A DNA stretch of 64,000 nt from Apostichopus japonicus (Eukaryota; Echinodermata; Holothuroidea; Aspidochirotida; Stichopodidae). The translations under genes and the position numbers were made by a program. The notes beneath the pieces were generated by a model that did not search any database, had not been told where the DNA came from, and saw only the letters and a program-made list of their open reading frames with translations. Shown piece after piece: positions 33,911-46,415 of the stretch. The DNA is taken from NCBI RefSeq assembly GCF_037975245.1, contig NC_092581.1, positions 12,303,303 to 12,367,302 on the forward strand, given 5' to 3'. Position 1 is the first letter of the stretch. Every line of letters begins with the position of its first letter.

Positions 33911-34104
33911 GTGAGCACGGTGAATATAGTGCCATCATGAGGTCGTGTTTAGAAGTTCAATATTTTAGATTAAGCATTGTTAAAAAAAACATCTAAATAA
34001 CAGAAAATAAACATTGTAATAAATGATGATTCGCGGGCGGGCATTACGCATATATATTAACCGATGTTTCTTACATACCGCTATATAATTTGAAGTAATT
34101 TTAA

Positions 34105-34168
34105 TAAATTTCGGACTCGATAGTGCCACCCGGTCCACCTCTCCCTGAGAAATTCTGAATCCGTCACT
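34105..34168 (-). mobile_element. Isolated transposon-like end
   Basis: On the minus strand CAGTGACGGATTCAGAA begins at 34168, a hAT-like terminus. No partner end was found, so this is a fragment. Confidence 0.35.
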
Positions 34169-34661
34169 GCTAATGTTTGTCACAAAATTGAGAGTCTATA
34201 ACCAATTTTCGTGATCAATTTGTCTAATTTGGAAGTGGGTGAGATACCGGCGGACGCATTATAATGTAGCCTCTGTTGGAGACAAATTCCTACATTTTTT
34301 ATAAAAACAAAATTACTGACGATAAATATCATTTGTAGCGTCCACGTCGCATGGTTAGTCTCATAAGGAAATATATAATAGTATACTTACTGTAACTAGA
34401 GAGAGTTTACAAAAAAGAGACAAATAAAATGCCTACATGTAAGCCCTGACCAGATACAGTCAACAGAAAAGGTCAATTATAAAAATTATTTAAAAAAATG
34501 GAAAAGAAGAAGAATATCCACGATTTGGTGTCTTTTGACTTCTGTGATGTGTTGACGTTCTTATGTCTGGATATAAGATGTATACCGTATGAATTTTATG
34601 GCGCAATGTCATTGTTCCGTTACAAATAAATACGCTACATATCACATGGGTCACATTGCGT

Positions 34662-34826
34662 TCAAGAACTATACTTGGCGACATGTTCCGAATTTAATTG
34701 GTTTACTTTCAACCAACGATTTGAGTTCTTGTTGATTCTTCCTGTTTCTTTTTTAAGCCCTGATTCCACATCGATAGACCCTTTATCGTTTGTTCGACTA
34801 CTGACTGTGTTCTTGGCAGAACTCAT
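34662..34826 (-). CDS. Short hypothetical ORF or first exon
   Basis: A 54-residue frame starting MSSAKNTVSSRTNDKGSID, polar and Lys/Ser/Asn-rich, with a codon mix that looks more gene-like than its surroundings. A possible donor GTATAG near the end could make it a first coding exon. No family recognised and no following exon identified. It lies about 2.5 kb upstream of the membrane-protein start on the same strand. It may be chance. Confidence 0.25.
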   Translation of the reverse strand: MSSAKNTVSSRTNDKGSIDVESGLKKETGRINKNSNRWLKVNQLNSEHVAKYSS

Positions 34827-34986
34827 GATATAGATATATAATTGGGAAGCCGTCAGACGGACATTATGATAGATAAACAACGTCCAACGCTAAATCAATG
34901 ATCAATCGATACACCAAAAATTGCCATGAAAAGAGAAACCACCAAAGTAGTATTATATATCACTGTAGGCGGTATAGGAAGATATG

Positions 34987-34987
34987 C

Positions 34988-35061
<74 letters not shown>

Positions 35062-35134
35062 TTATATATATATATGTGTGTGTGTGTGTGTATATATATA
35101 TATGTATATATACATATACATATATATATATATA

Positions 35135-35192
<58 letters not shown>
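34987..35192. repeat. TA microsatellite with a TG block
   Basis: TA tract with TGTGTGTG near 35076-35090. It forms the left flank of the reversed foldback element. Confidence 0.95.
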
Positions 35193-35199
<7 letters not shown>

Positions 35200-35205
35200 A
35201 TATAT

Positions 35206-35358
35206 GGTTGGTTGGCGTCTATCTTGGCGCAGAGTGCTCTATGTCCGGGGGAAAGAGCGGAATATATGTTGAGACTAGTTGTGACTAGTGGAACACTAGT
35301 AGTTGTTATAACTCAGAGTTTCACGCGTTGAGCGATCATCAGACAACTCTGATGATCG
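35206..35358 (-). mobile_element. Second copy of the TA-nested foldback element
   Basis: This reversed relative of 16716-16915 starts GGTTGGTTGGCGTCTATCTTG, then has CTCTATGTCCGG, GTTGAGACTAGTTG and GAACACTAGTAGTTGTTA, and ends at a 9-bp hairpin GATCATCAG/CTGATGATC. Another TA tract follows (35363-35411). On the minus strand CTGATGA (35342-35336) and GAAAC (35322-35318) are present. AGTTGT just before CTGATGA can pair with ACAACT (35306-35301) as a stem I. Confidence 0.7.
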
Positions 35359-35361
35359 ATC

Positions 35362-35362
<1 letters not shown>

Positions 35363-35411
<49 letters not shown>
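35363..35411. repeat. TA microsatellite
   Basis: Right flank of the foldback element. Confidence 0.95.
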
Positions 35412-35412
<1 letters not shown>

Positions 35413-35996
35413 GTAAATATCTCATTTCCGAGTGAAGCATTTGTGATAAGTATTCAGTATTCAGTACATCAGTTGCATGCACGGAGGTCGTTTTATTTAT
35501 TAGGGTACCTGGTGACGTCATAGATTAGCTGAAATTGAGAGAAGTAGGGATGACTAATTTAAAATATAAAAAACAACGTTGATGTCTAAATTATGCTTAC
35601 TGTATATAATTCGATTCGGTCGCTAGATTTTGCAGTTTTTTACTGAAAATTTGCTGTTATATTGCATGACGTCATCACGGACAGAGGTTACTATTGGTTG
35701 GTACAAATGTATTGTACAATTGACTAAACTATTCATCGGGTGCGAAGGAAGCAGTGTGCAGGCTGTGGCTGCGTTATTTGTAAACCCAATTTAGTATCCT
35801 TTTCGCAACGAAGGCTGAAAGGAAATCAATAATACGATATACTTATGATTTCAATAATAATGCTTAAAATAAAATTTTCGTTCGGTAAGGGAATATCATG
35901 GTTTTGTTGTTGTGTGTTGATGGGAATGACATTTGGTTAAATGCATTGATGACGTGCGTAGTTAGGAGGTGAAGCCTTTTGCTTTTCCTTTGGTTT

Positions 35997-36796
35997 CATG
36001 GGCGTCAACAGGTGGGGGACGGGGGGGGGGACATGTCCCCCCCCCCCCACTTTCAAAAGTGGAGGGGATATCATATCATTTGTCCCACCCACTTTTCAGA
36101 GCAGTTATTAAAAAAAATCACATGCATATGCGCGATTTTCTATCACAATTGCTGAGCTGATTCAAGTAGAATCTAACTTAAGAATCATTATCAATAAATT
36201 GCACTGGAAATTAGAACAGTGCTTGGCCCTTTATCCCCCTTCCTCCGATATTCACCCTCCCCGCTTCGTCCGAGACCTCTGATAAAAGTTTGTGCGATGT
36301 TTGAACGATGTTTTAGAGTGTTTTGTGGAAGCACCCCTTCTCACCAGAAATGGAATTCCCCTTGCCCTACACTGTGAATCAGAGAAAACAACGACGCATT
36401 TCAACTTGAAAACAAGGCGAAGACCCCACCAGGAAGGTAATATCATATATTTTAGGCCCTACAGACAGTATTCTGCCTGTATGCAGGATATTATATGATA
36501 CCAAACTACCGAAAATATTTCGTTTGAGATGGACGCTGTGTAATTCGTCTCCCTTGGTGTCAGAACGGCATCTTTCTACCAGTACTTTCTGTCGGAATTT
36601 AGTTTTGTGAGACAAAATTTCTCCTCACAGATCTGGTTCTGATGTAACTAAAAACGACTCAGGAAGGCCGTCTCCTGCGATCTAGGGGGTCTTATGTACC
36701 CAAAATTTTCTGGTACGCTACGCGCCAACCAATGGTGGCGCTCCGCTTAGATAGTATAGTGTCCCCCTCACTTTCTGCAACCTGCTGACGCCCATG
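35997..36796. mobile_element. Complete hAT-type element with exact 8-bp target duplication
   Basis: The ends CATGGGCGTCAACAGG and (reverse complement of the right end) CATGGGCGTCAGCAGG match at 15 of 16. A perfect TTTGGTTT flanks it at 35989-35996 and 36797-36804. G and C runs lie inside the left end. The shared core lies at 36660-36760 (ATCTAGGGGGTC, then CGCGCCAACCAATGGTGGCGC). About 800 bp, without transposase. Confidence 0.9.
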
Positions 36797-36870
36797 TTTG
36801 GTTTTAGTTTTATATATATTTTTTGATATTTTTATTTAGATATTTTTGTAGTTTTATATTTTATAACACT

Positions 36871-37085
36871 ATGAGTGTTAACTCAGTGGTTAACTCCGGT
36901 GCCTTCCAATCATAAGGTCCCCAGTTCGAGTCACTCCAAGATTAATGTATGTCGTCCGGTTACAGAGTTGTTGGCAAGTGACAATTCATAATCAGGGACG
37001 TTAAATATGAATGTAAGAGACTGACTTCTGTCAGCTTTTCAATGATGGCTTCTTCGCGAGTTCCTGCTCGCAGGAGGACCTAAAC

Positions 37086-37113
<28 letters not shown>
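36871..37113 (+). mobile_element. tRNA-derived SINE, subfamily 1
   Basis: Box A-like TAACTCAGTGG (36879-36889) and box B-like AGTTCGAGTCA (36923-36933). The body is nearly colinear with the copy at 28461 and ends with TTCTTCGCGAGTTCCTGCTCGCAGG and an ACAT-repeat tail. Confidence 0.85.
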
Positions 37114-37120
<7 letters not shown>

Positions 37121-39315
37121 TTTCATGGTGAACTCACAAACATGAAGTGTTACCAATGAAACAATGCCATGAAACGCAGTATCAGTTTGATACTGTAAAC
37201 GTTAATGTAGACTTTTCATTTATTTTATAATCAGCATTCGTATAACGCACATCTATCAAGAAATAAAAACAAGGCAGTGAGTAAAACCAAATACTCCCAA
37301 GTAAAAGTTGTTCGATGATGTCATTAATTTGTCTTGTTCAAGTCTTCGTTTTGTACAGTAAAATAAACGATATCGTTCTAAATGGAGTAATATTTTTCTT
37401 AGCTAATGAAGGGAGTTGCTATATGGTCACAAGCATTTCTATCAAGATGGGCTGAGGTTGCTAATAATTGGGGAAAGTTCTCCTTCAAGTTGACCTTAGA
37501 CCGCGCCTGAAACGGTTCTAAACGTTTTGCAGTAAAATAAAAGAGTGTGATAAAATATATCAAGCATTGTTTCTTTACCTTATCAACTTTTACACAACAT
37601 CAGAGCCAATCCCGACAACTACATATTATTCAGAACAAATGCTTTGCCCCTGATGCATTGTTTATAGGTGGCCACCGCCCCCCTCCCTCCACCTCCTATC
37701 TCTGTCACCACTATATGTACACAAAACTTCACAAATTACAGGACATAAGTATTAAACTCTCCTTAAAATGTTGGTGCTTCCCGTTAAAGTATTGCCCCCC
37801 CCCCCCCCTCCCTCTCCAACTCCGAATTCCTATAGCTACGGGCCTGTCTGCTCCTGTTCCACCCTCTTGTCAAGCCTGATCCACCCTCTTGTCAAGCCTG
37901 ATCCACCCTCTTGACAAGCCTGATCCACCCTCTTGTCGAGCCTGTGTGCATCTAAAACAACACACCTGCTCACTTGACATCCATTTCTAATAGCCTACAT
38001 AACCTGTCAAATTCACCTTTCAATATCTTGCAAAGGACAAGTGCAAGAATGTGAGGAAGATATATTCCTCTTCTTTTCATCTGTCAAAAATGGTTTACCT
38101 CTGGACAGCTCTTTGTACAGTGTTAGACCAGTAGACATAGCCGCTATGTTGCAAACCTTGGCAATCAATGATGCCATGCGGTGAGGTGCAGGTGACTGCC
38201 TTATAGTGACAAAAGAAAATAAACCAGAATAGAGAGAATTGGGTTTATATCGATGAGCTGTTGATGTAGCTATAAGATACTTTTCACCCGCTTAACGACC
38301 AATTCCATATAGGGCTAAGCCCTTTCTTAAACGCGAATTGCTGAATAAACCTAGCTTTTTTGAGTCCTCGCAAAGGTATAAAGGGACTTACAGGGGGTTG
38401 AAATCTTGGCCCTTGATCATTCCTTTTGTTACCTGTGTCAAGTTGATGTATTCAATTAGTAAAACACTTGACTGGTTTCCTATTTTGTGTCGAAGCTTTA
38501 TAAATGCACTTTTCGGGATAATCCGCTGCTTATTAGTGTAATCGGGGTCTTTAATTGTAATTGGACTGACTTTAGAAACTGGTACGAGCCCATTATATGG
38601 ATTCTGATCTGAAAAAAAAAAACATCGTGGAATTAACAGTCTGACAGTTTGGTTTTCGAAGCTGCTAAACAAAATGTGTTTATAACTCTATGGAGAGCGT
38701 CTGATGGGGGACGGTGGAGGAGGGGGGGGGGTCTAGAAAAGACGCTTAAAGATACAGATGAAAATTTTGTGACCCTATAAGATGATATCTATCAATTATT
38801 TACCAGTAAATTAGTAATTTTGCAACTATATAGATGGTATAAAATTATGGGATAGGAACTGTCTCCAATACACGACTGTGGTCAGTTTCCCGAAATTCCT
38901 CTAGTACTTACGTCTTGTATCTCGGTCAGTATATATCTCATTTACAAATATCATACTGTATAAGCAACTCAAAGATTTACCCTGAGTCACAAGGTCACAC
39001 TTGCCCATAAAAATCCCCTCACCCCCCCCACCCCACCATATTCCAACCCCTCTGATCTGCACTTCATACTAAAGATACGCTGTACATGTATTAACTCTCA
39101 AAATGTGCATAAGTCACGGTAATCTTCTCAATAAGAACAACTGGCTCCATGTAGGACCGTTCCGGCAACTGCCCGGTCTTTCGTCCCGTCCTCCTCTTCC
39201 CCTTGCCCTCATCCCATGCCACCCCATGGGGGAGGGGAGACTGGGTGGGGGCAATCCTCCAATCCAGAGAATTCGGAATAAACCACAGTTTCTCGCATGA
39301 CGCATTGCGGATACA
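37114..39315. other. Intergenic DNA with a 24-bp tandem repeat
   Basis: No supported gene. About 37853-37945 holds four tandem copies of a 24-bp unit (TGATCCACCCTCTTGTCAAGCC with small changes). C-runs lie at 37675-37690 and 37796-37809, and a G-run at 38720-38731. Confidence 0.45.
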
Positions 39316-39319
39316 GAGA

Positions 39320-39572
39320 TATGTATGTATGTATGTATGTATATGTGATCTTCCCGCAAGCAGGAACTCGCGAAAGAAGCCATGGAGGCTTATAGACTCG
39401 CAAGCTGACCGAAGCCAATCTCTCGGCACACATCCATTTAACGCCCATGTCGGGAAGTTGTTATTGAACAACACCCTTGCCAGACGACACACATTGCTGT
39501 CGGCGGGGAATCGAACCGGGGATCTGATGACTGGGAGACGCCGGCGTTAACCACTAGGCTATACACTCCGCC
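39320..39572 (-). mobile_element. tRNA-derived SINE, subfamily 2
   Basis: Reverse orientation. Box A TAGCCTAGTGG (39561-39551) and canonical box B GGTTCGATTCC (39517-39507). The tail domain CGCGAGTTCCTGCTTGCGGGAAGATC leads into an ACAT tail at 39320-39343. GGATAC occurs on both sides (39309-39314 and 39575-39580) and may be a short target duplication. It is closely related to the copy at 53304. Confidence 0.88.
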
Positions 39573-39745
39573 TTGGATACTTTTGTTATGCTACCCCAAT
39601 TCAAAGATTTTCACAGAATAAGTTAAATATGGAGAATATCAAACTGTACGGCTGGTCAATCACTTGAAACATAACATCTGTTCTTTGTCACTGACTTGTG
39701 ATACTGTAAGTTCTAGACAATTCATCGTCTTGATCACGTGTTAAC

Positions 39746-39808
39746 ATGGCTGACGCTCGTAACTATAAGGCTAAGAATCCGAATCAGTTCGTTAAGCTTA
39801 AGAAAGAA
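39746..39808 (+). CDS. Candidate first coding exon of an unidentified gene
   Basis: ATG in a strong start context (AACATGG) opens 21 codons beginning MADARNYKAKNPNQFVK and ends exactly at a consensus donor GAA|GTAAGA, phase 0. A CACGTG motif lies about 10 nt upstream. The composition (basic, Asn/Lys-rich, no stops) looks coding. I could not find the next exon with confidence, nor name the family. Confidence 0.4.
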
Positions 39809-42800
39809 GTAAGAACAAGACAAACATGGTTTTCTCGTTTCTCTGCAGGCTCTATCTTATACTATTTTTTTTCTAAAACAAACACTTAAGTGATCTTAGT
39901 TCAACGCGACGTTTTCTGCCGCGTAGTAAAACATAACGCAAAACGCAAAACAGTAACGCAATATACGGCTATACTGCTTTAAACTTTAATCATCAATACG
40001 TAGCTTCGCTTTGCTCTGATTAACTTGGAAGAATTTAAAAACAAGGTGAAACGTAGGTTACAGTCTGTCATCAATTTATTATAACCCGATTTTTAAACAA
40101 TAGAGTTGTTTCTTAAAACGTATGACATATTGTGTCACAAGGATATATATACAAGTTAGAAAAGCTATGGTAAATTGTAGTATACACATCATTGTCAAAG
40201 CATTGCAATCAAACAATTCCTACAACATCCTACAACAACCTACACTACCGTATTATGTAGCCTATATTTGAGCCTTTACCATATATCCACATCCGAAGCC
40301 TAACCTATCAACGCTACATAAGGGTATAGTTAACCTATGCCTATAGACATTTATCCTATATTTTAGTGCTATAGTTATAGGGATATAGTGCAGTTGCTAT
40401 GGTTACGGTAAGTAATTAGTCTGATTACTATAATCGCGCTATTTTCGGCTCAAATATACTTATTGCTTTACAATTCGGTGCAGTGCGCTGGTATTCATTT
40501 GAGTGGGTAACCACGCATAGTTTGATGCACTTATGCTATAAGTATAATATTAACCATTTGCGCCAATGTTAGATGTATTTTACGTGCAATTTTGACATGA
40601 CTCTAATAGAACCATATGACCTTCTAAATTTACTGTTTCAATAGAAAAGAAAAGTAAGATCCCGAAATACAAAAACGGTTGCCAAAACACGGTGAAATGA
40701 GGCATTCTAAAATAACAATTGTTAATTCGGTGACATTAAATTTGTTGGGATACTGAATCCTGTTTTTAATCTCAATTTAACGGTTAATCACCCGTAAATA
40801 GTCTATACAACTAATCGAATGGTATCATGAGTCACTCATAAATTAAAATTGATGAGGAGTGGGATATGCAAGATTGAGTTGAAAAATAACGTCACTTTGT
40901 CAAAATGACAAACATTTACAACTCAGTAGACAAGACGCAACTTCAACCGTTCAAGCAGGGATGTGTCTAAATAACACATATCCCTGTTACAAGCAGCTAG
41001 CTGTGAACAGTGGCGCAGCATAGGGTTTCGCGGGGCCCCGGTACAAAAGTGACAACTATGGCCCTTTGGCATTACTTCATCTATAACCTGAATTTGACAC
41101 AAAGCCACCAATCTATAACACTACTAACGTGCACCATGGTAAATACGGTATTAAGCTGTGCAGTTAATTTATTAACTTGAAAGAAAGATAAATAGTTTGT
41201 TCATTAATGTAACAAAACAGACTAAGACATAGGTATGTTTCTACTGATTCAACCACTCATGCAAAACCATAACTGGCAGTCATAATCCGTTGGATCTAAT
41301 TTCGGAACCAACCCTCGAGGCCCTTGGACATTGGGGGCCTGGTTCAATGAACTGCCCAAAGCGCTTATTGTTACGCCTCTAACTTCGAGGATTGCAAGTC
41401 ATTACATTCTGTCACAAATGATTTATTCCTAGCAGTTGGCGCTCCATGGCTTTCCATGAGGCATTCAACGGGCTTAGGACGGTGAACGTGAGATGTATGC
41501 AATATACCCTGATGTCTGTGTTTCTTGATTGTCCATCGAAATTCCGATAACCCTTGTGCTGAAATCTAACTGTACCATGTTTTCAGAAACCCGTTATCCG
41601 GCTCAAGAATGTTTTTATCATGATATATAGCAAACCACGAGATTATATCGTCAGAGTTACGTGAACACGTACACTATAACGGACTCTCTCTGTTTTCCAT
41701 CACAGCTCAACTTGCTTACAGTGAAAATAAAATGCTCGGAAAATATGAATAGACTATATTATTCAAAAACAATATCTACGTAACGTTATCACCTATTAGG
41801 TATACACCCTGTAGGTATATATCTACGAGGATTACTAAAGTCAAAGAAAATTGTGAAAAGAAGCGTAAAATGTTGGTTTTTCATGCTGTATACACGGAGA
41901 TCATTTGGCCGGAAGCGAAATATGCAGGTTCTGTTTATTTCCTCTCAGTCGAGTCGGACATAAAAGCAACCCATTATCACCATGGCCATGACGGGAAAAG
42001 GTTTGAGCTGAAAACATGTCAGCTGATCACCTTCTATAGAGAATTTGGACACAGATTAAAGAACAGATATATATATATTCATAAAATATCACACAGACAC
42101 AATGGACTGCTTTAGCTTACTTTGACAGAGATCTTTGTGAGTAAGAACTTCCCCAAACAGGTTAAAGAAGAAATCTTGTTCCGATTGGGAGACACCTTTA
42201 TTTCAAAAGCGTGTCTGGTATAGCATATGTCATTGTGTAACTCTGTGGTTTTATAATGCCTCTATGTAGGACCTGAAACCGTCTATCTTCTTTTCTGTGT
42301 GTTTCTTTGTATAATTTCAAGGTATAGAATGTTATCGGTTATGACAATGAAACCAATGTCAACATCAAGTCATGTCAAGAGGTTTCATATTTTAGATTCA
42401 ACATTTGCAAGTAAAAATTGTATTATTAAAGAAAAACATAAAAAACAATGAAGAACACGTGGCTCGATGATGTCATATTTGAGTTCGTTCAGCCTTTTGG
42501 GTAAAACACAAGTAAATCTGTGATATCCCCCCCCCCCCTCCCCCAATTTGTTTATTTTTTAGCTGTTTTGTGGATATGTTCATTACGGTTAATCCAATAT
42601 TGATGTCATTTCAGCTACCTTTTTCAAAAAATTGTTGTCGGTCAAAAGAAAAAACAACAACAACAAACAATAGATTTCTTAATCTTGCAAAGCTACTGAG
42701 TGGATACGGTCATGTAGGCCTTATCCCACAACTAATCACGTGATTCGTGAAACCTTTACACCACATTCTATCTTTGTTTTGTTTTTTCTTTGGTGCTCTA

Positions 42801-43280
42801 ATATCTTTAAATACCATGCAACAGTATATGACTTTAGGCACAACATTAATTTTTGGTTTGATATATAGACGTCCCTATGCAAGCGCATTATCCATACCTG
42901 ATAACAATTTAATATATTGCAGTTCGATATCTTTAGTATTACCTTCAAATATGCTAGTAAGTCCATTAACGGTCACTCATACTATAATGTCTACAGTTCC
43001 AAAGAGTTTAAGGTTGCCACAACGAGAAATAAAATCGTTTTATTTTCCTATATGATTAACACTTCTGAATTCCTGGTATTGGGTATCATTTGGCTGTTAT
43101 ATATGAACCTCCGTGAGAGTACTTTTGAAAAACTCATTTACAAAAAAATGTAATTTACTATCATGCTAAAAGCTGGTAACAAGCCTGATGACCTTTGACT
43201 TAATCAATTACAGCAATACTCTTGAAATCCAAGATTGGTAGATTTAGTTACTAAATCTTTTTTTCTCTCTCTGAAGTACA
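39809..43280. other. AT-rich DNA without supported exons
   Basis: It contains TATAG/CCTATA-rich sequence at 40250-40400, a transposon-like left end CAGTGGCGCAGC at 41009 without a partner, and a C-run at 42527-42544. Repeat-like sequence at about 42125-42480 is related to 33400-34020 and 51950-52290. A frame at about 41920-42110 follows an acceptor-like CTGTTTATTTCCTCTCAG but has no donor I trust. Confidence 0.35.
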
Positions 43281-43288
43281 CTTGACAA

Positions 43289-43643
43289 CAGGGGAGCAAC
43301 CACGCATACTTCTAGATGGGGCGGCATGTGGGGGTGGGGGAGCTAAGAAAACCCGCAGAAAACAAAACCAATATACAGAATATTAAAAAAGGTCCTAGTG
43401 TACAATACCAAGATAAACAACATATATGTGACATATACGACCTAAACAGTTGAAAATTCTTCAACATTGTTTCAACAGTTGCAATATATTGCATCATTTT
43501 ACACCCAAGCACCCTCCTTTTTACCAAACATTTTCAAAGGTTGGAGGGGAAACCCTCTGGGCCGCTCCCCTTACATCCCTACCCTGAACCAAGCAGGCTC
43601 TTGCCCCCTCCCGACCGTACAGAAGAAGGACGTTGCGTCCATG
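43289..43643. mobile_element. hAT-type MITE, second family
   Basis: The left end CAGGGGAGCAACC and right end (reverse complement) CATGGACGCAACG are imperfect inverted repeats. Flanks CTTGACAA (43281-43288) and CTTGTCAA (43644-43651) match at 7 of 8. The right part aligns with 8398-8593. 355 bp, no coding capacity. Confidence 0.7.
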
Positions 43644-43651
43644 CTTGTCAA

Positions 43652-46415
43652 GTTTTTCCGGCCAGCCAAGCAACCACAACGATGCGCTTCGGGTACATGT
43701 TTCACATACTGAAATCATATATTCTTTCTTCATATGGAAGGCCTATGTCACCAACCATAATCATGTATATTTTAAACTATTTAATGATCATTTCATTGTT
43801 TCTGAAATTTAATAAGTGATCACAAATTTGGTCTTTTCGAGTATAAATATTTATATAGGCTATTAATAAATCTTACTACTGGTTCAATGGTGCACATTTA
43901 CACGTTACACAAACACACAAAATACAGAAATAAATGAACTTAAGTAAAATGTGTACGTAACTGGTCTACATTAGTCATTATGTAAACGGGACGACTTTTG
44001 CTTAAGTTATATTACCTGTTTCCTTGGGAACATAGCTTATTGTAAGCATATGAATTAGATGAATAATACAAGAAAAAACAAGAAAGAAATATAGAAAAGA
44101 AAAAAGTCTTACCTACCTCAAAATAAAAATGTTTATTCCTTTTGACCGCGTAGGCTATATTCACAATATCATTAGGCAAGTGCCTGCTTAGCGCTCAGAC
44201 TTCAAACTGATATCTGTACTAACACGCTCATATATATATATATATACCATGGAACTAATACCCTGTACTGTCAGGGTATATGGTGAATGCTTCCATGTAA
44301 TCGTTTCGACTTGGTAAGCTATTTGGATGAGCCAATATAACCTGATCTGCTGGAGTCGATACACACGTCTGTGTTTATGATATGAAAAATTCCTCTTCAA
44401 ATTTCTGACTGAACTCAGTGAAGTGTTTTTTTTTTCTCAAACTTTTATGAATGTAAGATTTGAAGGTGTGTTTACGTTTATAATTCGTATACTTACAAAG
44501 AAATTTCATCATAAAAAAGTGTTCGGCTCAACAGGATGTGTTTATTTTGATAAGTCAAAACTTTTCTTTTAACACACACGTGTTGTGTCGGTGGACGATT
44601 TTCGTAGTGCTATTGTCTATTGTTATTAGGAGAATTATATGTTGTAATTGACAGTGGAAAAGAAGTGTATTATTTAACCTGTCAAAGTTTAAGCAGACGT
44701 TTGACGATATACGCGTTATAGAAAAAGTATGACATTTGGTATAAAGAACGATATTTTTTATTTATAACTGTTATTGATTTAAACATAATGAATTTAATAC
44801 CGTGAAGAGCTATTCAAAATTAATTGATGATATTTATTCAGTTTATCCGGAGGATTCTTGAAAATTAGTTAAATTTAGACTTATACTATGTTTGATTTAA
44901 TCTGTACTCCAGTCTGTTCATCGGAACACTCTCAACAATTCTTATTTTATTCTACACTGAATTTGGATTCCCAACTCCCCCCCCCCCCGCCCCTCCCATC
45001 TGGGTCGGTATTTATGTTTCTGAGTAAAGCAGCTATACGCTTTTCGGTAAACAGGTTTCACGCAACATTGGGTACAGTTTACGAGGTAGTAATGCTTAAT
45101 TGCAGGAATTGAGTATATTGCAAAACCATCTGATTACAAGAAAGAAAGATAAAAAATCACTATGATAAAATGAAATATGATACAGAGTATATAACAACTT
45201 AATTAATACGATAAGTGTACGTCTGTTCTTTCCGTAGAGAGGATCAGGGGGGGGGCAGGTGATTATGAATGGAAGCTATTATTTGCTTTAAACCAAAAGG
45301 AACGTTTTAAGTTATAAGAAGAATAGAAAAACATATGCTCAGGGGTTTTCTGTCGGGTGAATTATATTTACTGCAGGTTCAATATAAATACCATATTAGA
45401 GAGACCAAAAAATAACCAAAGGGTGGAAAGGGGAGGGGAAGGGGTGAGGGGGGAGGTAGGGGAGGGGGAAAGGTAGAGAAGAGGGAGAAGATTAAATAAC
45501 TCTTCAAGAAATTGAAAGTGGAAAATTGTTGGGTTGCAAGGCTTAGAGCAGATTTTTTTAGTTGAATTTTGTTCAACTTTTGATTATAAAACTTGATATA
45601 ACTTCATGTTATAACATGTACAGGTTAAATAACTTGACCAGTCAATTTTTTCTTTTAATTATTGATGCCTTCATATCAAATATTTAAATATTTTTTGTAC
45701 AAGTTATTTATACTAAGTATACACAAAAGTCTCCGTGTAAAATACGATTTGTCCTCAATTGGATGATGAGTTCATATTTGTTTTCAAAATGTCTTCCGCG
45801 GTAATAGACATTGTTACCATTATTTATGTTAGTATTTAATAATATAAAAAAAGTGCAAATCTATACAAATTTTCAGATTTCCAAATTTCTTCACCTTTTG
45901 GAAATGAAAGAAAAATAGTCAAACTAAAGATCTACGTCACATTTATAAGAGGATTTTTAAGCGCGATAAAAAAAGCAAAACAGAACGGAAAGCATCGTGA
46001 ATAAACAAACTTTAACCAAAGCAAACACACAAACAAGCAAATTAAAAAAAATGTCCTGCCATGATTTTTCACCCATATTAATTTTTACAGTCGTGTCTGT
46101 TCACCACATGCCGAATATCCGCGGAAGAGAAATGAATGTTATGGTCACGCAGTGTACAGATTAACTATATGGTAGTAAATAATAATATGCATCCTTATGA
46201 ACAGACTTTATACTTATACCTCTGTACCCCCTATTTAATGATTGATTGCCCGTTCCTGCTCACTACGAACGGTAAACGTTTATGATTATTCCATATGGAC
46301 GGACGATCCACCACACAACAGTCATACACGTGTAGTTTGCTTGAATTAGTCTATAACCGTTGCTATATTAACAGGGATACAATACATATCTATGTTATTG
46401 GTATAAATTGCACAC
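43652..46415. other. AT-rich intergenic DNA
   Basis: No supported gene. C-run at 44979-44993, G-run at 45247-45255, and a G/A-rich tract at 45420-45490. Confidence 0.35.

Noticed and set aside
39091-39550. Frames of 65-133 codons on both strands
   Set aside because: They lie across the reversed SINE and its flank and have no protein motif.
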